This document shows positions 1 through 8,847 of a stretch of 64,000 nucleotides of DNA, piece after piece (within the stretch, counting starts at the first letter, position 1; the number at the start of each line of letters is the position of its first letter). This stretch comes from an uncultured Poribacteria bacterium (lineage in GTDB: Bacteria; Poribacteria; WGA-4E; WGA-3G). Location of the stretch: the NCBI GenBank assembly GCA_958295855.1, contig OY282383.1, positions 1,902,481-1,966,480 of the forward strand, given 5' to 3'. The translations under genes and the position numbers were made by a program. The notes under the pieces were generated by a model. That model saw only the letters and a list, made by a program, of their open reading frames with translations, did no database searches and had not been told where the DNA came from.

Positions 1-11
1 TAATCGCCGGG

Positions 12-1379
12 TTGCTCTTTCTTTTCTCCTTTGAACCGCCGGAAACAAGCATAGAAATCAGTGGCGCGCAGGTAGTTCTCTGGACGTTTGTGCTCACTGG
101 GGTGCCCGCGCTGCTCGCGTATTTCGTAACCGCGTATGCAAGCCGAGCCTTTCCCGCGCACGAACAGGAAAATCTCTCCAAACGCTATACTTTCAAACGC
201 TTCATGATTGTTTTTGAAGTCTTGAGTTTAGGGACATATCTGTGCAACCTATATCTGCTGAACTTGCCCGGATTCATTGATAAACAGTTCGCTTTCTTTC
301 CGATGGCAAATTTGCGCCAGATTGTCTCTTTGCTCCCCCTTCTCATCGGATTAATCTGTATCCGTTTCACCTTCCAATGCTTAATTATCCAAGGAGACGC
401 GGATGAGATACACAGTCGCTCTACAGCTGCACAACCTTTCTTAACGAAGAAACATCGGGAGATGCTCAGCCTTCAGTTGAAGTTTTTGATCTTCCCCTTG
501 ATTCCGATGTTTGGTTATCTCATTACAGTGGACTTAATCTACTGGCTTCCCTACTCCGCGAAGTTGTTTATCGTTGAACACCCTTACGTTTTGATTGCGC
601 TGATTCTTCCGGTGCTTGCATTCGCCTATCTGTTTGCACCGTTGCTCATGCAATTTTTGTGGAAAACAAAACCCCTTGCCGAAGACTCCGTGCTGAAGCA
701 GAAACTTGAACGCTTGACAAAACAGAGCGGGGTCAAATATAGAGAGATTGTGGTGTGGCAAACCGGCACCCTCTTAATAGCAAATGCTGCTGTCGCGGGT
801 ACACTCCCGTGGAACCGCAAAATCTTTTTGACAGACGCACTCCTGCGCTATTTCACAGATGAACAGATTGAGACGATTGTTGCCCACGAACTTGGACATA
901 TCCACTATAGACATATTCCCACGTACATGCTCTTTTCACTCATCTATTTGTTAAGTTACCCACTTTTTTACGTGCTTATTGAGAAACCCCTCGGGCCTCT
1001 TCTCGCAGAATTACCGCTCCTGTTAACATTATGTTCGCTGCTGTTTTTTATCGTCTATTTTGTGCTACTCTTTCGGTACTTGTCCAGACGTTGCGAACAT
1101 CAAGCAGACTTGTATGCGGTTGAACTCACGGAAAATCCGGAAGCATTCAAAACAGCGTTGACGAATCTTGCCGTTCTCAATGCGTTGCCAAAATCGATCC
1201 GGCGTTTTTTTGAAATTTTCAACACGCACCCCTCCATTCATCGGCGAATCGAATTCGTTAACCAGTGGATAGCGAAGAGTTCCGCAATTCAACGCTATAA
1301 AAATTATCTGCTTGAAGTCAAAATTTTGATTGCTTTATTCCCGATATTTTGTATTCTTGCGGTGCTGCTGCTTGGCTAG
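12..1379 (+). CDS. M48-family membrane zinc metalloprotease (possibly 5' partial)
   Basis: Integral-membrane zinc protease of the Ste24p/HtpX-like M48 family, which degrades or processes membrane and exported proteins. The zinc motif HELGH is at about residues 292-296, and the third ligand is probably the Glu of CEHQAD at about residue 362. The C-terminal NTHPSIHRRI segment is typical of M48. Hydrophobic segments lie near residues 20-45, 70-90, 105-125, 155-215, 300-350 and 435-455. The first possible start is a TTG at 12, and the frame stays open to the window edge, so the true start may lie outside. The gene stands alone on the plus strand. Family assignment is firm; the substrate is unknown. 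Confidence 0.88.
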   Translation: MLFLFSFEPPETSIEISGAQVVLWTFVLTGVPALLAYFVTAYASRAFPAHEQENLSKRYTFKRFMIVFEVLSLGTYLCNLYLLNLPGFIDKQFAFFPMANLRQIVSLLPLLIGLICIRFTFQCLIIQGDADEIHSRSTAAQPFLTKKHREMLSLQLKFLIFPLIPMFGYLITVDLIYWLPYSAKLFIVEHPYVLIALILPVLAFAYLFAPLLMQFLWKTKPLAEDSVLKQKLERLTKQSGVKYREIVVWQTGTLLIANAAVAGTLPWNRKIFLTDALLRYFTDEQIETIVAHELGHIHYRHIPTYMLFSLIYLLSYPLFYVLIEKPLGPLLAELPLLLTLCSLLFFIVYFVLLFRYLSRRCEHQADLYAVELTENPEAFKTALTNLAVLNALPKSIRRFFEIFNTHPSIHRRIEFVNQWIAKSSAIQRYKNYLLEVKILIALFPIFCILAVLLLG

Positions 1380-1620
1380 AGCGCAATGATGGATATAGGT
1401 GCTGCCATATCCGGCTGGCAGGGGAGTCTGTCTGACGATGCCGTCTTTATTCCCATGGCACTCACCACCGCATCGCCCTGGAAGGACAATATCCTTATCC
1501 TCGAGCAAAAATAGCACCACACTTGCAAGTCGGTTCACGCCTCCTTGGCTGCGCAATAGTACACTCGTGACAGGCTGCTTTAAAGAGAACACCAGCAAAT
1601 TGCGCGCCACATAGGGATGA

Positions 1621-1645
1621 GGGTAGGCACAAGGCCTACCCCTAC
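1621..1645. repeat. Dispersed palindromic repeat, family A copy 1
   Basis: The 25-base hairpin-forming sequence GGGTAGGCACAAGGCCTACC plus CCTAC lies between the M48 gene and the ZapA-like gene. Other copies lie at 3120, 8706, 39971, 48352, 53497, 53795 and 53927. The rest of the gap from 1380 shows no convincing gene. Confidence 0.9.
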
Positions 1646-1660
1646 ATTGGAAGCCTGAGG

Positions 1661-2080
1661 CTACGCGTCCTCTTCAATTGCCGACTGTAGTTTTTCCACC
1701 AAACGTTGCAATGGTAGCTGATATGATTCTTGAAGTTGTTGCTTCTCATCATCATGTGATTCTTGAAGCTGTCGTTTTTCATCAACATAAGATTCTTGAA
1801 GTCGTTGTTTCTCATGAGTATGCGACTCTTGCAGCTGTTGCTTTTCATGCTCATGTGATTCCTGCAGTCGTCGTTTCTCATCTGCAATGTGGAAAGCGAC
1901 GAGCAACGGAATCCTTCGCTCGTCATAACCTTTTTGGCTATAGGAGTCGACTAACTCTTTGATGGACTTCACCAGGTCGTTGATGTCCTGTGTAGTCAAG
2001 TCCTCGGTAGGTAAGATGGTATAAGGCATTCCGAGTATGACAACCCGAATCGGTTCAACTTCGTGTTCTTGCTGTTGCAT
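1661..2080 (-). CDS. ZapA-like protein with hendecad-repeat coiled-coil tail
   Basis: The N-terminal 75 residues resemble ZapA, the small FtsZ-ring stabilising protein: VVILGMPYTI, then an amphipathic helix, then LVAFHIADEKRRL, matching the usual start-strand and 'A-L-nIAdEl' helix. This match is from memory of the family. After it come about five 11-residue units of the form LQESxxxEKQx, predicted to extend the ZapA coiled coil. The tail ends LQRLVEKLQSAIEEDA. At 139 residues it is longer than typical ZapA (about 100). The underlying DNA is a 33-base tandem repeat. The gene lies downstream of aroE on the same strand, with no strong Shine-Dalgarno site seen. It could instead be an unrelated coiled-coil protein. 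Confidence 0.6.
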   Translation of the reverse strand: MQQQEHEVEPIRVVILGMPYTILPTEDLTTQDINDLVKSIKELVDSYSQKGYDERRIPLLVAFHIADEKRRLQESHEHEKQQLQESHTHEKQRLQESYVDEKRQLQESHDDEKQQLQESYQLPLQRLVEKLQSAIEEDA

Positions 2081-2163
2081 GCGTCGTTCTGAGCCTCTTT
2101 TTTAGATGTTTTTGTAGCCATCAGCATCGGTAAGTTTCTGACAGGATAAAATCACTGTCTATT

Positions 2164-3066
2164 CTACAGAGATAGTGCCTGACGCATTACCTCTGTACAT
2201 GGCGTTACGCCTGTCCACTTTTCAAAAGCGATAGCCCCCTGATGAACTAACATCTGTATGCCGCCCAGTGTTTGGCATCCCACACTTGAAGCAGCTTGCA
2301 TGAGTGGTGTTATCGGTGGGGTATAAACAATATCATAAACCATGGTGCGTGGTTGAAGCCAGTCAGCAGAAATCAATAGTGGTTGTGAACTCTCCATACT
2401 TGCGGATGTCGTGTTGACAAGTAGTGCACTCTGGCTGACCGTTGCCGGTAATTGCGAATCCGCAAGTCCCATTCCGTGCATAGTTACGCCTGTTTTTTTA
2501 GACATCTCCTCTGCTAAAGCGATAGCTTTGGATACTGTACGATTGGCAATAACGATGGAGGCTACCCCCGCAAGCGTCAATGCTACGACAACGGCACGCG
2601 CAGAGCCGCCTGCGCCCAAGACAACGACATCTTCGCCTTCAGGAAAGGACGAATCCCTACCAGCGTGCTGCCGCGATTCGGAGCTCACTTCTCCCTTGAA
2701 CTCTCTCAACGCCTGCAAAAAGCCGGGGGCATCCGTATTATCACCGTGTATCTGCCCCTCGCCGAAGCTAAGTGTGTTCACTGCGCCAATGAGTTGTGCT
2801 TCGCGCGAGAGCGAGGTAAGAAACGGAATCACAGCCTGTTTGTGCGGAAGCGTCACGTTAATCCCAACCACGTTAATCGCTTTGAACCCTTCTAGGGCGC
2901 GTGCTACCTCTCCCGGGCGGACATGAAACGGGAGATATACATAATTGAGCTGAGCCTTGGCAAATGCAGCGTTATGCATTTGGGGCGAGCGACTGTGTTC
3001 AACCGGCGCGCCGATAACACCCACAATGCGTGTATGTCCGGTGATGTGAAGGTTGTTATTTGGCAT
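2164..3066 (-). CDS. aroE: Shikimate dehydrogenase
   Basis: NADP-dependent reduction of 3-dehydroshikimate to shikimate in aromatic amino acid synthesis (cytoplasm). Visible motifs: SRSPQMHN substrate loop, NVTLPHK with catalytic Lys at about 76, GDNTDAPGF with catalytic Asp at about 112, Rossmann loop VLGAGGSARA at about 149-158, ANRT, NTTSASM and the C-terminal GIQMLVHQGAIAFEKWTG. The start at 3066 is chosen because AAGGA lies 9 bases upstream; another ATG at 3075 has its AAGGA directly adjacent, and longer frames run through a dispersed repeat. Residues about 127-144 (SSESRQHAGRDSSF) are not family-like and match dispersed repeat family B, so they look like an in-frame insertion. Length is 300 residues against a usual 270-290. 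Confidence 0.93.
   Translation of the reverse strand: MPNNNLHITGHTRIVGVIGAPVEHSRSPQMHNAAFAKAQLNYVYLPFHVRPGEVARALEGFKAINVVGINVTLPHKQAVIPFLTSLSREAQLIGAVNTLSFGEGQIHGDNTDAPGFLQALREFKGEVSSESRQHAGRDSSFPEGEDVVVLGAGGSARAVVVALTLAGVASIVIANRTVSKAIALAEEMSKKTGVTMHGMGLADSQLPATVSQSALLVNTTSASMESSQPLLISADWLQPRTMVYDIVYTPPITPLMQAASSVGCQTLGGIQMLVHQGAIAFEKWTGVTPCTEVMRQALSL
2671..2695. repeat. Dispersed repeat family B copy inside aroE
   Basis: CCGCGATTCGGAGCTCACTT CTCCC resembles the copies at 5625-5649 and 8820-8843. It is read in frame as part of the AroE protein, between the catalytic domain and the Rossmann loop. Confidence 0.75.
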
Positions 3067-3119
3067 TTTCGACATTCCTTGCGGAGAAGTCAGGTTGCAA
3101 GATAGCTCTGTGAATATAT

Positions 3120-3145
3120 GGGCAGGCACAAGGCACTGCCCCTAC
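3120..3145. repeat. Dispersed palindromic repeat, family A copy 2
   Basis: GGGCAGGCACAAGGCACTGC CCCTAC lies just upstream of aroE in the 132-base gap to the oxidoreductase gene. It is a variant of family A with compensatory changes on both arms (TAGGC/CTACC to CAGGC/CTGCC). Confidence 0.88.
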
Positions 3146-3198
3146 AGCAGGGGAGCCTTTATCACGGATTTTCAATGGGTGACTAAACCTTGATGTAA

Positions 3199-6100
3199 TT
3201 ACAATTGGAGGAGTTTCTCAACCGTCTGCTTTGCGCGCTCCATTTTGGGATACCGAATCGCCCGATAGCCGCGAACCTCCTCCACACATTCCAAAGCGCG
3301 AACATGGTTTTCGTAACCTTCTGCATCGGTTGGGGCGAAAGTATCGACGACTTGCGTAATATACCACTCTCGGAACGCCTTTTCCTTCGTATGCCACTGC
3401 GAGAGCCACCGCCTTAGAAACTTCATCCGCTTCACTATATTTAGCTGCCAATTTCGCGTGTCAATATCGGTTTCAATGTTTAACCCCATCACGGTGAAAT
3501 GAGGACGATTAAGATGAACATATCTAATCCTATCGCCATTTGCCTCATCAACATTGTAGTATGCCTTGTCACGCTGAAGTTTTTCTTCACTCGTTAGCAG
3601 GTGTGCGACGTATATCTCGTCCTTAATCAACATCACTTTATGAAGATATTTGATAGCCGCTCTTGTGGCACGATATGCCTGTGCTTCTGAATCGCGTTCG
3701 TAAACCTGTTTTATTTTTTCAACGTACAAACGGGCATAATTCACATTTTCAAACTGAATCAGATCGTAGATATAGAGCGCGAGGTACCGATGGATGCTGT
3801 CATCCATGTCCAGTGTCTCCACCATACTTTCGACGAGGGTGACATAGGCCTGTTCCAAACGTCTCCCCCGTCGTTTTTTACCTAAGATTTTCCGTTTTGA
3901 CGAAAGCATCTCGACATAAGTATGGGGGTTACAAACCCCTTCCGCAGCCTGAAGCCCCTGCGGTATGCCTTGGGCGAGGGCCCGGCCCACTGCGAAAGCC
4001 TTCATGTTGGTTTCTAAATCGGTAGGCCGTACCATCTGCTTGAGTGCCAATTGGAGCGGTTCTAGTTCCAGCGGAATCAACCTGCGTTGGAAGGCGGTAC
4101 CGAGTAGCATAATATTTGCGTACACCTTGTTTCCGAACAACTGCTCAGAAACGGCAAACAAATCTATGCCGAAATAGGCATCTGCATTGGTATGTGCCTG
4201 AAGTGCTTCCTCCAGCGTTTCGGTGTCAAAGTGCTCCTTACCGATGAGGGTGGATATTGTTTCCGTTTTTGCAGTATTGACAACGACAGCAGTACGCGTC
4301 GGTGAAGCAATCCGGAAAAGCGATTGTGCATTAATCCCGCGAACCGCCTCTAAAATGTCAAGGCCTAAAATCAGGTCTGCCTTGCCGTAAGGGATAATGG
4401 GCGCGGCATGAACGCCGGGCTTAGTATATGTAACGTGTGTATAAACCCCTCCGTTACGAATTGCTAACCCTTTCCTATCGCAGAAAGTAACATCGTAGCC
4501 CTGGAGGTACCCTGCAACGACGAGGACTTTGGAGATAGTCCCGATGCCCATGCCCCCAACGCCTGCGGCATACACACTCCACCGCCCCATTTCATCAAAA
4601 GTCTCAAAAGTCTGTGGCAGCGGCAGTTGTATAGGTGCGTCGATGGGAAAATCAAGGGTACGGGGTGGGCGTTTCCGGGTGACGATAACCTCTTCAAAGG
4701 AGGGGCATGCCCACTTTATCCGCGCGCACGCACCGTCAGTTACGCAATTGGACCGGTCGATAGCGATTTTATCACCATAATCTGTATCAATAATTTTTAA
4801 GGCCGGGCAGCCTGTGGAGGTGGTGCACTCGAGGCAAAACTCGCAGACTTCCGGGGCGATGTTAATGTGTTTTTCTTCCTGTAAAAATCCATGCTTCGCC
4901 TCTGTTTTCTGTTGTTCGCGGAGGACGCGGCGATAGTAAGTAATTGCGCATTCCTTATCAGCGATGACAATTTTGACACCGGGCTTAAGAATAGTCTTTT
5001 CAAGATATTTTTTATAGGTAACCCGGTCTTCCGGATTCGTGCGAACGATGTCTATTTCAGAATCACCAGCGAGGCCGTGGGCAATTTTTTCAATGTCTTG
5101 CGCAAACGTCGGATTACCGAGGATGTCGACTTCGCCGGCTGGAGTCGGTTGGTGCCCTGTCATTGCTGTTGTTTGGTTATCTAAGATAATATACGCGATG
5201 TCTTGGTTGTTTTTGATTGAATCAGAAATCGCTGACATGCCACCGTGAAAAAAGGTTGAATCGCCCATGAAAACAACCTGCTTATTGACAATGAACGGGT
5301 CGATACCTGCGCCGGTCCCGCCGCCTAATGCCATTGCGGAGAGGTTATGCATCAAGCGCGGAAAGGGCTCATATTTCAGCATTGAATAGCAACCGATATC
5401 CCCGTGAAAAACCAGATCGACGGGCGGTGAATTATGGTGCTTCTTCATATACCCCGCGTCCATAAATTGCTTTGTAATTTCAAGGAGAACACTTGAGGAA
5501 TCGCGGTGTGGGCATCCTGGGCAGAAGGTTGGGGTGCGTTGCGGAATGTCAATGTGCCGTGCAGAAACCTGTTTTTGAAGTTCTTCTTCTTTGGCGAAGT
5601 GTTCGCTATCGATGGTGGGATACTGTCGCGATTCGGAGCTCGCTCCTACCTTATCGGAGTTACAAACCCTTCCCACATTGAAACGGTGCTTGAAGAGGGG
5701 CATGAGCCTCCGGATAAGGATGGAGGTGTCCAAGCCGGCCTCTGATGGTATTCCTGTCAAACCGTCCGGGAACTGCTTTCCCCAAACGTTTACGACTCTA
5801 GCTTGGATTTTTCTGTCCTGATACATTTGCGTTAACAGGGCCTTCAATTCGTTTTCAAGCAGTGGACGTTTCTCTTCAACGACGTACAGTTCGTCAACCT
5901 GCGAAGCAAATCTACAAACGATGTCCGGTTCAATCGGGTGTGTCATACCGAGTTTGAGAATAGGAATGTCCCCTTGTAGGTTCAATTCACTGAGCGCGTG
6001 CTCTAGGCAACTGTAAGCTAAGCCGGCAGTAACAAAGCCCAGGGTGTGTTGCTTCCCGTTCAGATAGCGGATTTGGTTGAGTTCCAGAGCACGTGCCGTT

Positions 6101-6807
6101 TCAAGCGCGGTGGGGAGCCGTTCTTGCAACGTTTCAACCTCAATACGGGCAGTATCCGGGGGTAGCACGACACGTTGTTCTGCATCAATCAACCGGGTAT
6201 CTAGGGAGGTTTGGTTCTGTTCGCTAATGTGGGGGTAAATGTTTGGGCGCAGTTCAACATTTCCACCGCCATCCGCTTGATTCTGTGTTGTTAAGTAGCA
6301 GACATAAAGGTTCGCCGCCGCGGAAATCTGAAACGCAGGGGCCACCCAATCTTTGAGTTCCTGAAAGGTACCGGGCTCTACAAGCGGTGTATAGAGATGT
6401 CGCGCCAGGAAGCGGGAATCTGCTGGGACTTGCGTGCTATGCCCCCACGTGTCGTCACCAACGACAACAACGGCACCGCCAGTTGTTCCAGCGAGATTGC
6501 TAATAGCCAACGCATCGGAGGCGACATGCAATCCTACGCTTTTCATAAAGGCGATAGCCCGCAGTTCCGCCATTTGAGAACCGTTTAACCGCGCAATGCT
6601 CAACGCTTCGTTGTTGGCTATCTGCGCGACAATGCCGTTGGTTTTCAACAGAGCGGCATTGCGTTGGAGCACGTCAAACACTTCTGCAAGCGGGGAGCCG
6701 GGATACCCAGTCATAAGGCTCACGCCACTCTCCAAGGCACCTTTGACTAGCAATTCGCAACCTGTATAGACATTTGTTCCGCTGGCTTGTGTAAACCTTT
6801 CATCCAT
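3199..6807 (-). CDS. Indolepyruvate:ferredoxin oxidoreductase, fused alpha-beta form
   Basis: Thiamine-diphosphate enzyme that oxidatively decarboxylates aryl-pyruvates to aryl-acyl-CoA and passes electrons to ferredoxin. All parts lie in one 1,202-residue chain: an N-terminal pyruvate-binding domain (MTGYPGSP near residue 37); a TPP domain with CPGCPH near 429-434 and GDSTFFHGG near 516 followed by a conserved Asn; a Cys-rich segment CEFCLECTTSTGCPA near 654 for a cluster; the gamma domain starting GVGGMGIGT near 748; and a long C-terminal region typical of the fused family. Length agrees with fused aerobic-type members (about 1,150-1,200). Residues about 375-397 (GRVCNSDKVGASSESRQ) derive from dispersed repeats at 5625-5680 and look inserted. 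The ATG at 6807 has only a weak ribosome site. Confidence 0.9.
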   Translation of the reverse strand: MDERFTQASGTNVYTGCELLVKGALESGVSLMTGYPGSPLAEVFDVLQRNAALLKTNGIVAQIANNEALSIARLNGSQMAELRAIAFMKSVGLHVASDALAISNLAGTTGGAVVVVGDDTWGHSTQVPADSRFLARHLYTPLVEPGTFQELKDWVAPAFQISAAANLYVCYLTTQNQADGGGNVELRPNIYPHISEQNQTSLDTRLIDAEQRVVLPPDTARIEVETLQERLPTALETARALELNQIRYLNGKQHTLGFVTAGLAYSCLEHALSELNLQGDIPILKLGMTHPIEPDIVCRFASQVDELYVVEEKRPLLENELKALLTQMYQDRKIQARVVNVWGKQFPDGLTGIPSEAGLDTSILIRRLMPLFKHRFNVGRVCNSDKVGASSESRQYPTIDSEHFAKEEELQKQVSARHIDIPQRTPTFCPGCPHRDSSSVLLEITKQFMDAGYMKKHHNSPPVDLVFHGDIGCYSMLKYEPFPRLMHNLSAMALGGGTGAGIDPFIVNKQVVFMGDSTFFHGGMSAISDSIKNNQDIAYIILDNQTTAMTGHQPTPAGEVDILGNPTFAQDIEKIAHGLAGDSEIDIVRTNPEDRVTYKKYLEKTILKPGVKIVIADKECAITYYRRVLREQQKTEAKHGFLQEEKHINIAPEVCEFCLECTTSTGCPALKIIDTDYGDKIAIDRSNCVTDGACARIKWACPSFEEVIVTRKRPPRTLDFPIDAPIQLPLPQTFETFDEMGRWSVYAAGVGGMGIGTISKVLVVAGYLQGYDVTFCDRKGLAIRNGGVYTHVTYTKPGVHAAPIIPYGKADLILGLDILEAVRGINAQSLFRIASPTRTAVVVNTAKTETISTLIGKEHFDTETLEEALQAHTNADAYFGIDLFAVSEQLFGNKVYANIMLLGTAFQRRLIPLELEPLQLALKQMVRPTDLETNMKAFAVGRALAQGIPQGLQAAEGVCNPHTYVEMLSSKRKILGKKRRGRRLEQAYVTLVESMVETLDMDDSIHRYLALYIYDLIQFENVNYARLYVEKIKQVYERDSEAQAYRATRAAIKYLHKVMLIKDEIYVAHLLTSEEKLQRDKAYYNVDEANGDRIRYVHLNRPHFTVMGLNIETDIDTRNWQLNIVKRMKFLRRWLSQWHTKEKAFREWYITQVVDTFAPTDAEGYENHVRALECVEEVRGYRAIRYPKMERAKQTVEKLLQL
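3926..3942. repeat. Small palindrome in the oxidoreductase gene
   Basis: GGGGTTACAAACCCC-type hairpin within coding sequence (protein GVCNPH). A related GTTACAAACCC lies at about 5658, beside the family B copy, suggesting a further minor repeat family. Confidence 0.45.
5625..5649. repeat. Dispersed repeat family B copy inside the oxidoreductase gene
   Basis: GTCGCGATTCGGAGCTCGCT CCTAC is the fullest copy of family B and is perfectly translated in frame (VGASSESRQ on the coding strand). It separates the pyruvate-binding half from the CPGCPH region, in a linker position. Confidence 0.85.
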
Positions 6808-6889
6808 ATTTTTCGGTTCCCTTGTCTGAATTTTTCGCCTTTCCTTCGAAGAACAGCTGGGTTTTTTGTTTTAGATGCGCTCTAGGCTG

Positions 6890-8629
6890 CTAGGTATTTT
6901 CAGACAACATCTCTCGTGCGTGCGCGAGCCCTATCTCCGTTTCTTCGCCACCGTGCATTCGCGCAATTTCACTGACTCGCTCTTCTGGCATCAGCGGTTT
7001 TGCTGTAATCAGCGTTCGTTCGTCTACTACTTTTTTTTCGACCCGGAAGTGCCTGTCAGCAAAACGGGCAATCTGCGGGAGATGCGTAATGCAGATAACT
7101 TGGGCAAACCCAGCAAGCTCCTTCAATTTTTTTCCAACTACATCCGCAACCTTGCCGCCGATACCGCTATCGATTTCGTCGAAAAGTAGTGTTGGGATGC
7201 TGTCAACTTGAACGAGGACCGTTTTTAGGGCAAGCATGACGCGGGAGATTTCACCACCCGATGCAATTTTTGCCAAGGGCCGCGGCTCAGAACCCACATT
7301 GGGGGCGATTAAGAATTCGACTTCATCAATTCCGTTGGCGCGGAACGCATAACGTTTTCCATCCATAAGCAGCTCGCCGTCCTCGTCCTGAACGGGCTGG
7401 ACATAAGTTTGAAATTCCGCCTTGTCCATACCTAGTGTCCGCATTTCTTTCTCAGTCAACCGAGAAAGCCTATCCGCAACCTCTTTGCGTTTGGCAGAAA
7501 GCACCGCACACAATTGTTGTGCTTCCTGTGTCGTGTCTCGAATTCGTTCATGGAGCGATGCAATCTTTTCGGAACCGAACGCTAAATCCTGCAACTTACG
7601 TACCGCTTCGGCATGGTAGGCTAACATTTCCGAAATTGAATTGCCATATCGTCGCTTGAACTTTGAGATAAGTTCCAACCGTTCTGTAATTTCTGCAAGC
7701 CGTATCGGATTGAATTCCATCGTGTCTGCATACTGGCGGATTTGTGAAGCAATATCCTCCAGTTCGTAGAGCGAGGAGTCCAATCGCTCGCTTAATCCGG
7801 AAAGGCTTTCATCCATTTCACACAATTTCGCGAGGGTTTTGGCGGAATTTTTCAGGAGTCCTAGTACTGAAAACCCCAGTTCTCCATCGCCATCCAGTTG
7901 TGCGTACACAAGGTTTGCAGATTCAAACAATTTCTCGGCGTTGTTCAGTACGCGCGCCTCCGTGGACAGTGCTTCCTCTTCTCCTTCTTCAAGATTCGCC
8001 GAAGCAAGTTCCTCAATCTCAAATTCAAGGAGCTCCTTTTCGCGTTCGGCGGCTTTCAATGTATGCGTGAGCGTATCTCGCTCTTGTTGCAAAGTCCGAA
8101 GCTGCTGATAAACCTTGCTAACTTGTCGCCGTGCCTCCGTAATTCCGCCGAAATCGTCCAAAAGTTCAAGGTGCGTTTCGGTTCTAAACAACGATTGGTG
8201 TTCATGTTGCCCATGGATATCAACCAGCACAGCCCCAATCTGCTGTAGTTGCCTTAAATTCACCAAGCGTCCGTTGATATGGCACCGGCTCCTGCCGTTC
8301 GCGCTTATCTGTCTAGAGAGAATCACCACATCATCAGTGTCCTCCTGGCATGCGCCAGGAATTGCGCGCCTACCACCCTCAGGATGCCCCCTGACATTTG
8401 AGATAGGAAGCGATGTGGGCGGTACAACACCGATTTCTACACGTGCGAAGTCCGTGCCTTCTCGCACAATGTCAGCAGAAGCCCGCTCCCCTAAAACCAA
8501 CCCAACCGATTTGAGGATGACCGATTTTCCGGCACCTGTCTCTCCGGTGAAGATGTTTAACCCTGGCGAGAGTTCCAATTCCAATGCATCAATAAGGGCA
8601 ATATTGCGGATAGATATTGCTTCTATCAC
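6890..8629 (-). CDS. recN: DNA repair protein RecN
   Basis: SMC-like ATPase acting in double-strand-break repair. Walker A GETGAGKS is at residues 29-36; a coiled-coil arm follows; ABC signature IASGGEISRVMLALK and Walker B LLFDEIDSGIGG lie near the C-terminus, followed by the CITHLPQIARFAD switch. 579 residues is normal (550-580). The start is GTG at 8629 with AAGGA 8-9 bases upstream. Residues about 80-100 (SNVRGHPEGGRRAIPGACQE) do not look like family sequence and overlie the palindrome TCCTGGCATGCGCCAGGA at 8343-8360, so a short repeat seems to have entered the head domain before the conserved ISANGRSRCHING. nadK lies 218 bases upstream, in the usual nadK-recN order. Confidence 0.95.
   Translation of the reverse strand: MIEAISIRNIALIDALELELSPGLNIFTGETGAGKSVILKSVGLVLGERASADIVREGTDFARVEIGVVPPTSLPISNVRGHPEGGRRAIPGACQEDTDDVVILSRQISANGRSRCHINGRLVNLRQLQQIGAVLVDIHGQHEHQSLFRTETHLELLDDFGGITEARRQVSKVYQQLRTLQQERDTLTHTLKAAEREKELLEFEIEELASANLEEGEEEALSTEARVLNNAEKLFESANLVYAQLDGDGELGFSVLGLLKNSAKTLAKLCEMDESLSGLSERLDSSLYELEDIASQIRQYADTMEFNPIRLAEITERLELISKFKRRYGNSISEMLAYHAEAVRKLQDLAFGSEKIASLHERIRDTTQEAQQLCAVLSAKRKEVADRLSRLTEKEMRTLGMDKAEFQTYVQPVQDEDGELLMDGKRYAFRANGIDEVEFLIAPNVGSEPRPLAKIASGGEISRVMLALKTVLVQVDSIPTLLFDEIDSGIGGKVADVVGKKLKELAGFAQVICITHLPQIARFADRHFRVEKKVVDERTLITAKPLMPEERVSEIARMHGGEETEIGLAHAREMLSENT
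8343..8360. repeat. Palindrome inside recN
   Basis: TCCTGGCATGCGCCAGGA is an imperfect inverted repeat translated within RecN in a segment absent from typical RecN. The nearby GCGCGCCTACC suggests it belongs to the same general class of 'GTAGG...' dispersed elements. Confidence 0.55.
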
Positions 8630-8705
8630 GAGTTCTTCCTTCGTGCTATCAGCGGCTTATTGCAGTACAAACCTCTGACGAGATTTTTCGTCAATTCCGT
8701 TTCAA

Positions 8706-8731
8706 GGGTAGGCACAAGGCACTACCCCTAC
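8706..8731. repeat. Dispersed palindromic repeat, family A copy 3
   Basis: GGGTAGGCACAAGGCACTAC CCCTAC lies in the recN-nadK gap, which also holds one family E and one family B element. The gap is thus a nest of three repeat families. Confidence 0.88.
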
Positions 8732-8755
8732 GGATTTTTCCGTTGCTTGCTTTTT

Positions 8756-8770
8756 CCCCGCAAAGCGGGG
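8756..8770. repeat. Dispersed palindrome, family E copy
   Basis: CCCCGCAAAGCGGGG, a perfect 6-base stem with a 3-base loop. Other copies: 32483 (variant), 40692, 41019 and, inside a coding region, 42575. Confidence 0.85.
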
Positions 8771-8819
8771 GAAGAAGCTGCTCAAAATCGGGTTTCGTAA
8801 TGAGTTGTAGCGTGTCTGG

Positions 8820-8843
8820 TCGCGATTCGGAGATTGCTCCTAC
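8820..8843. repeat. Dispersed repeat family B copy, intergenic
   Basis: TCGCGATTCGGAGATTGCTC CTAC lies directly downstream of the nadK stop. It shows that the sequence found inside aroE and the oxidoreductase gene also exists outside genes. Confidence 0.8.
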
Positions 8844-8847
8844 CCCT

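Noticed and set aside
1335..1610. 91-codon minus-strand open frame overlapping the M48 gene end
   Set aside because: No recognised family or ribosome site; overlaps a confident gene. Left as unexplained rather than called.
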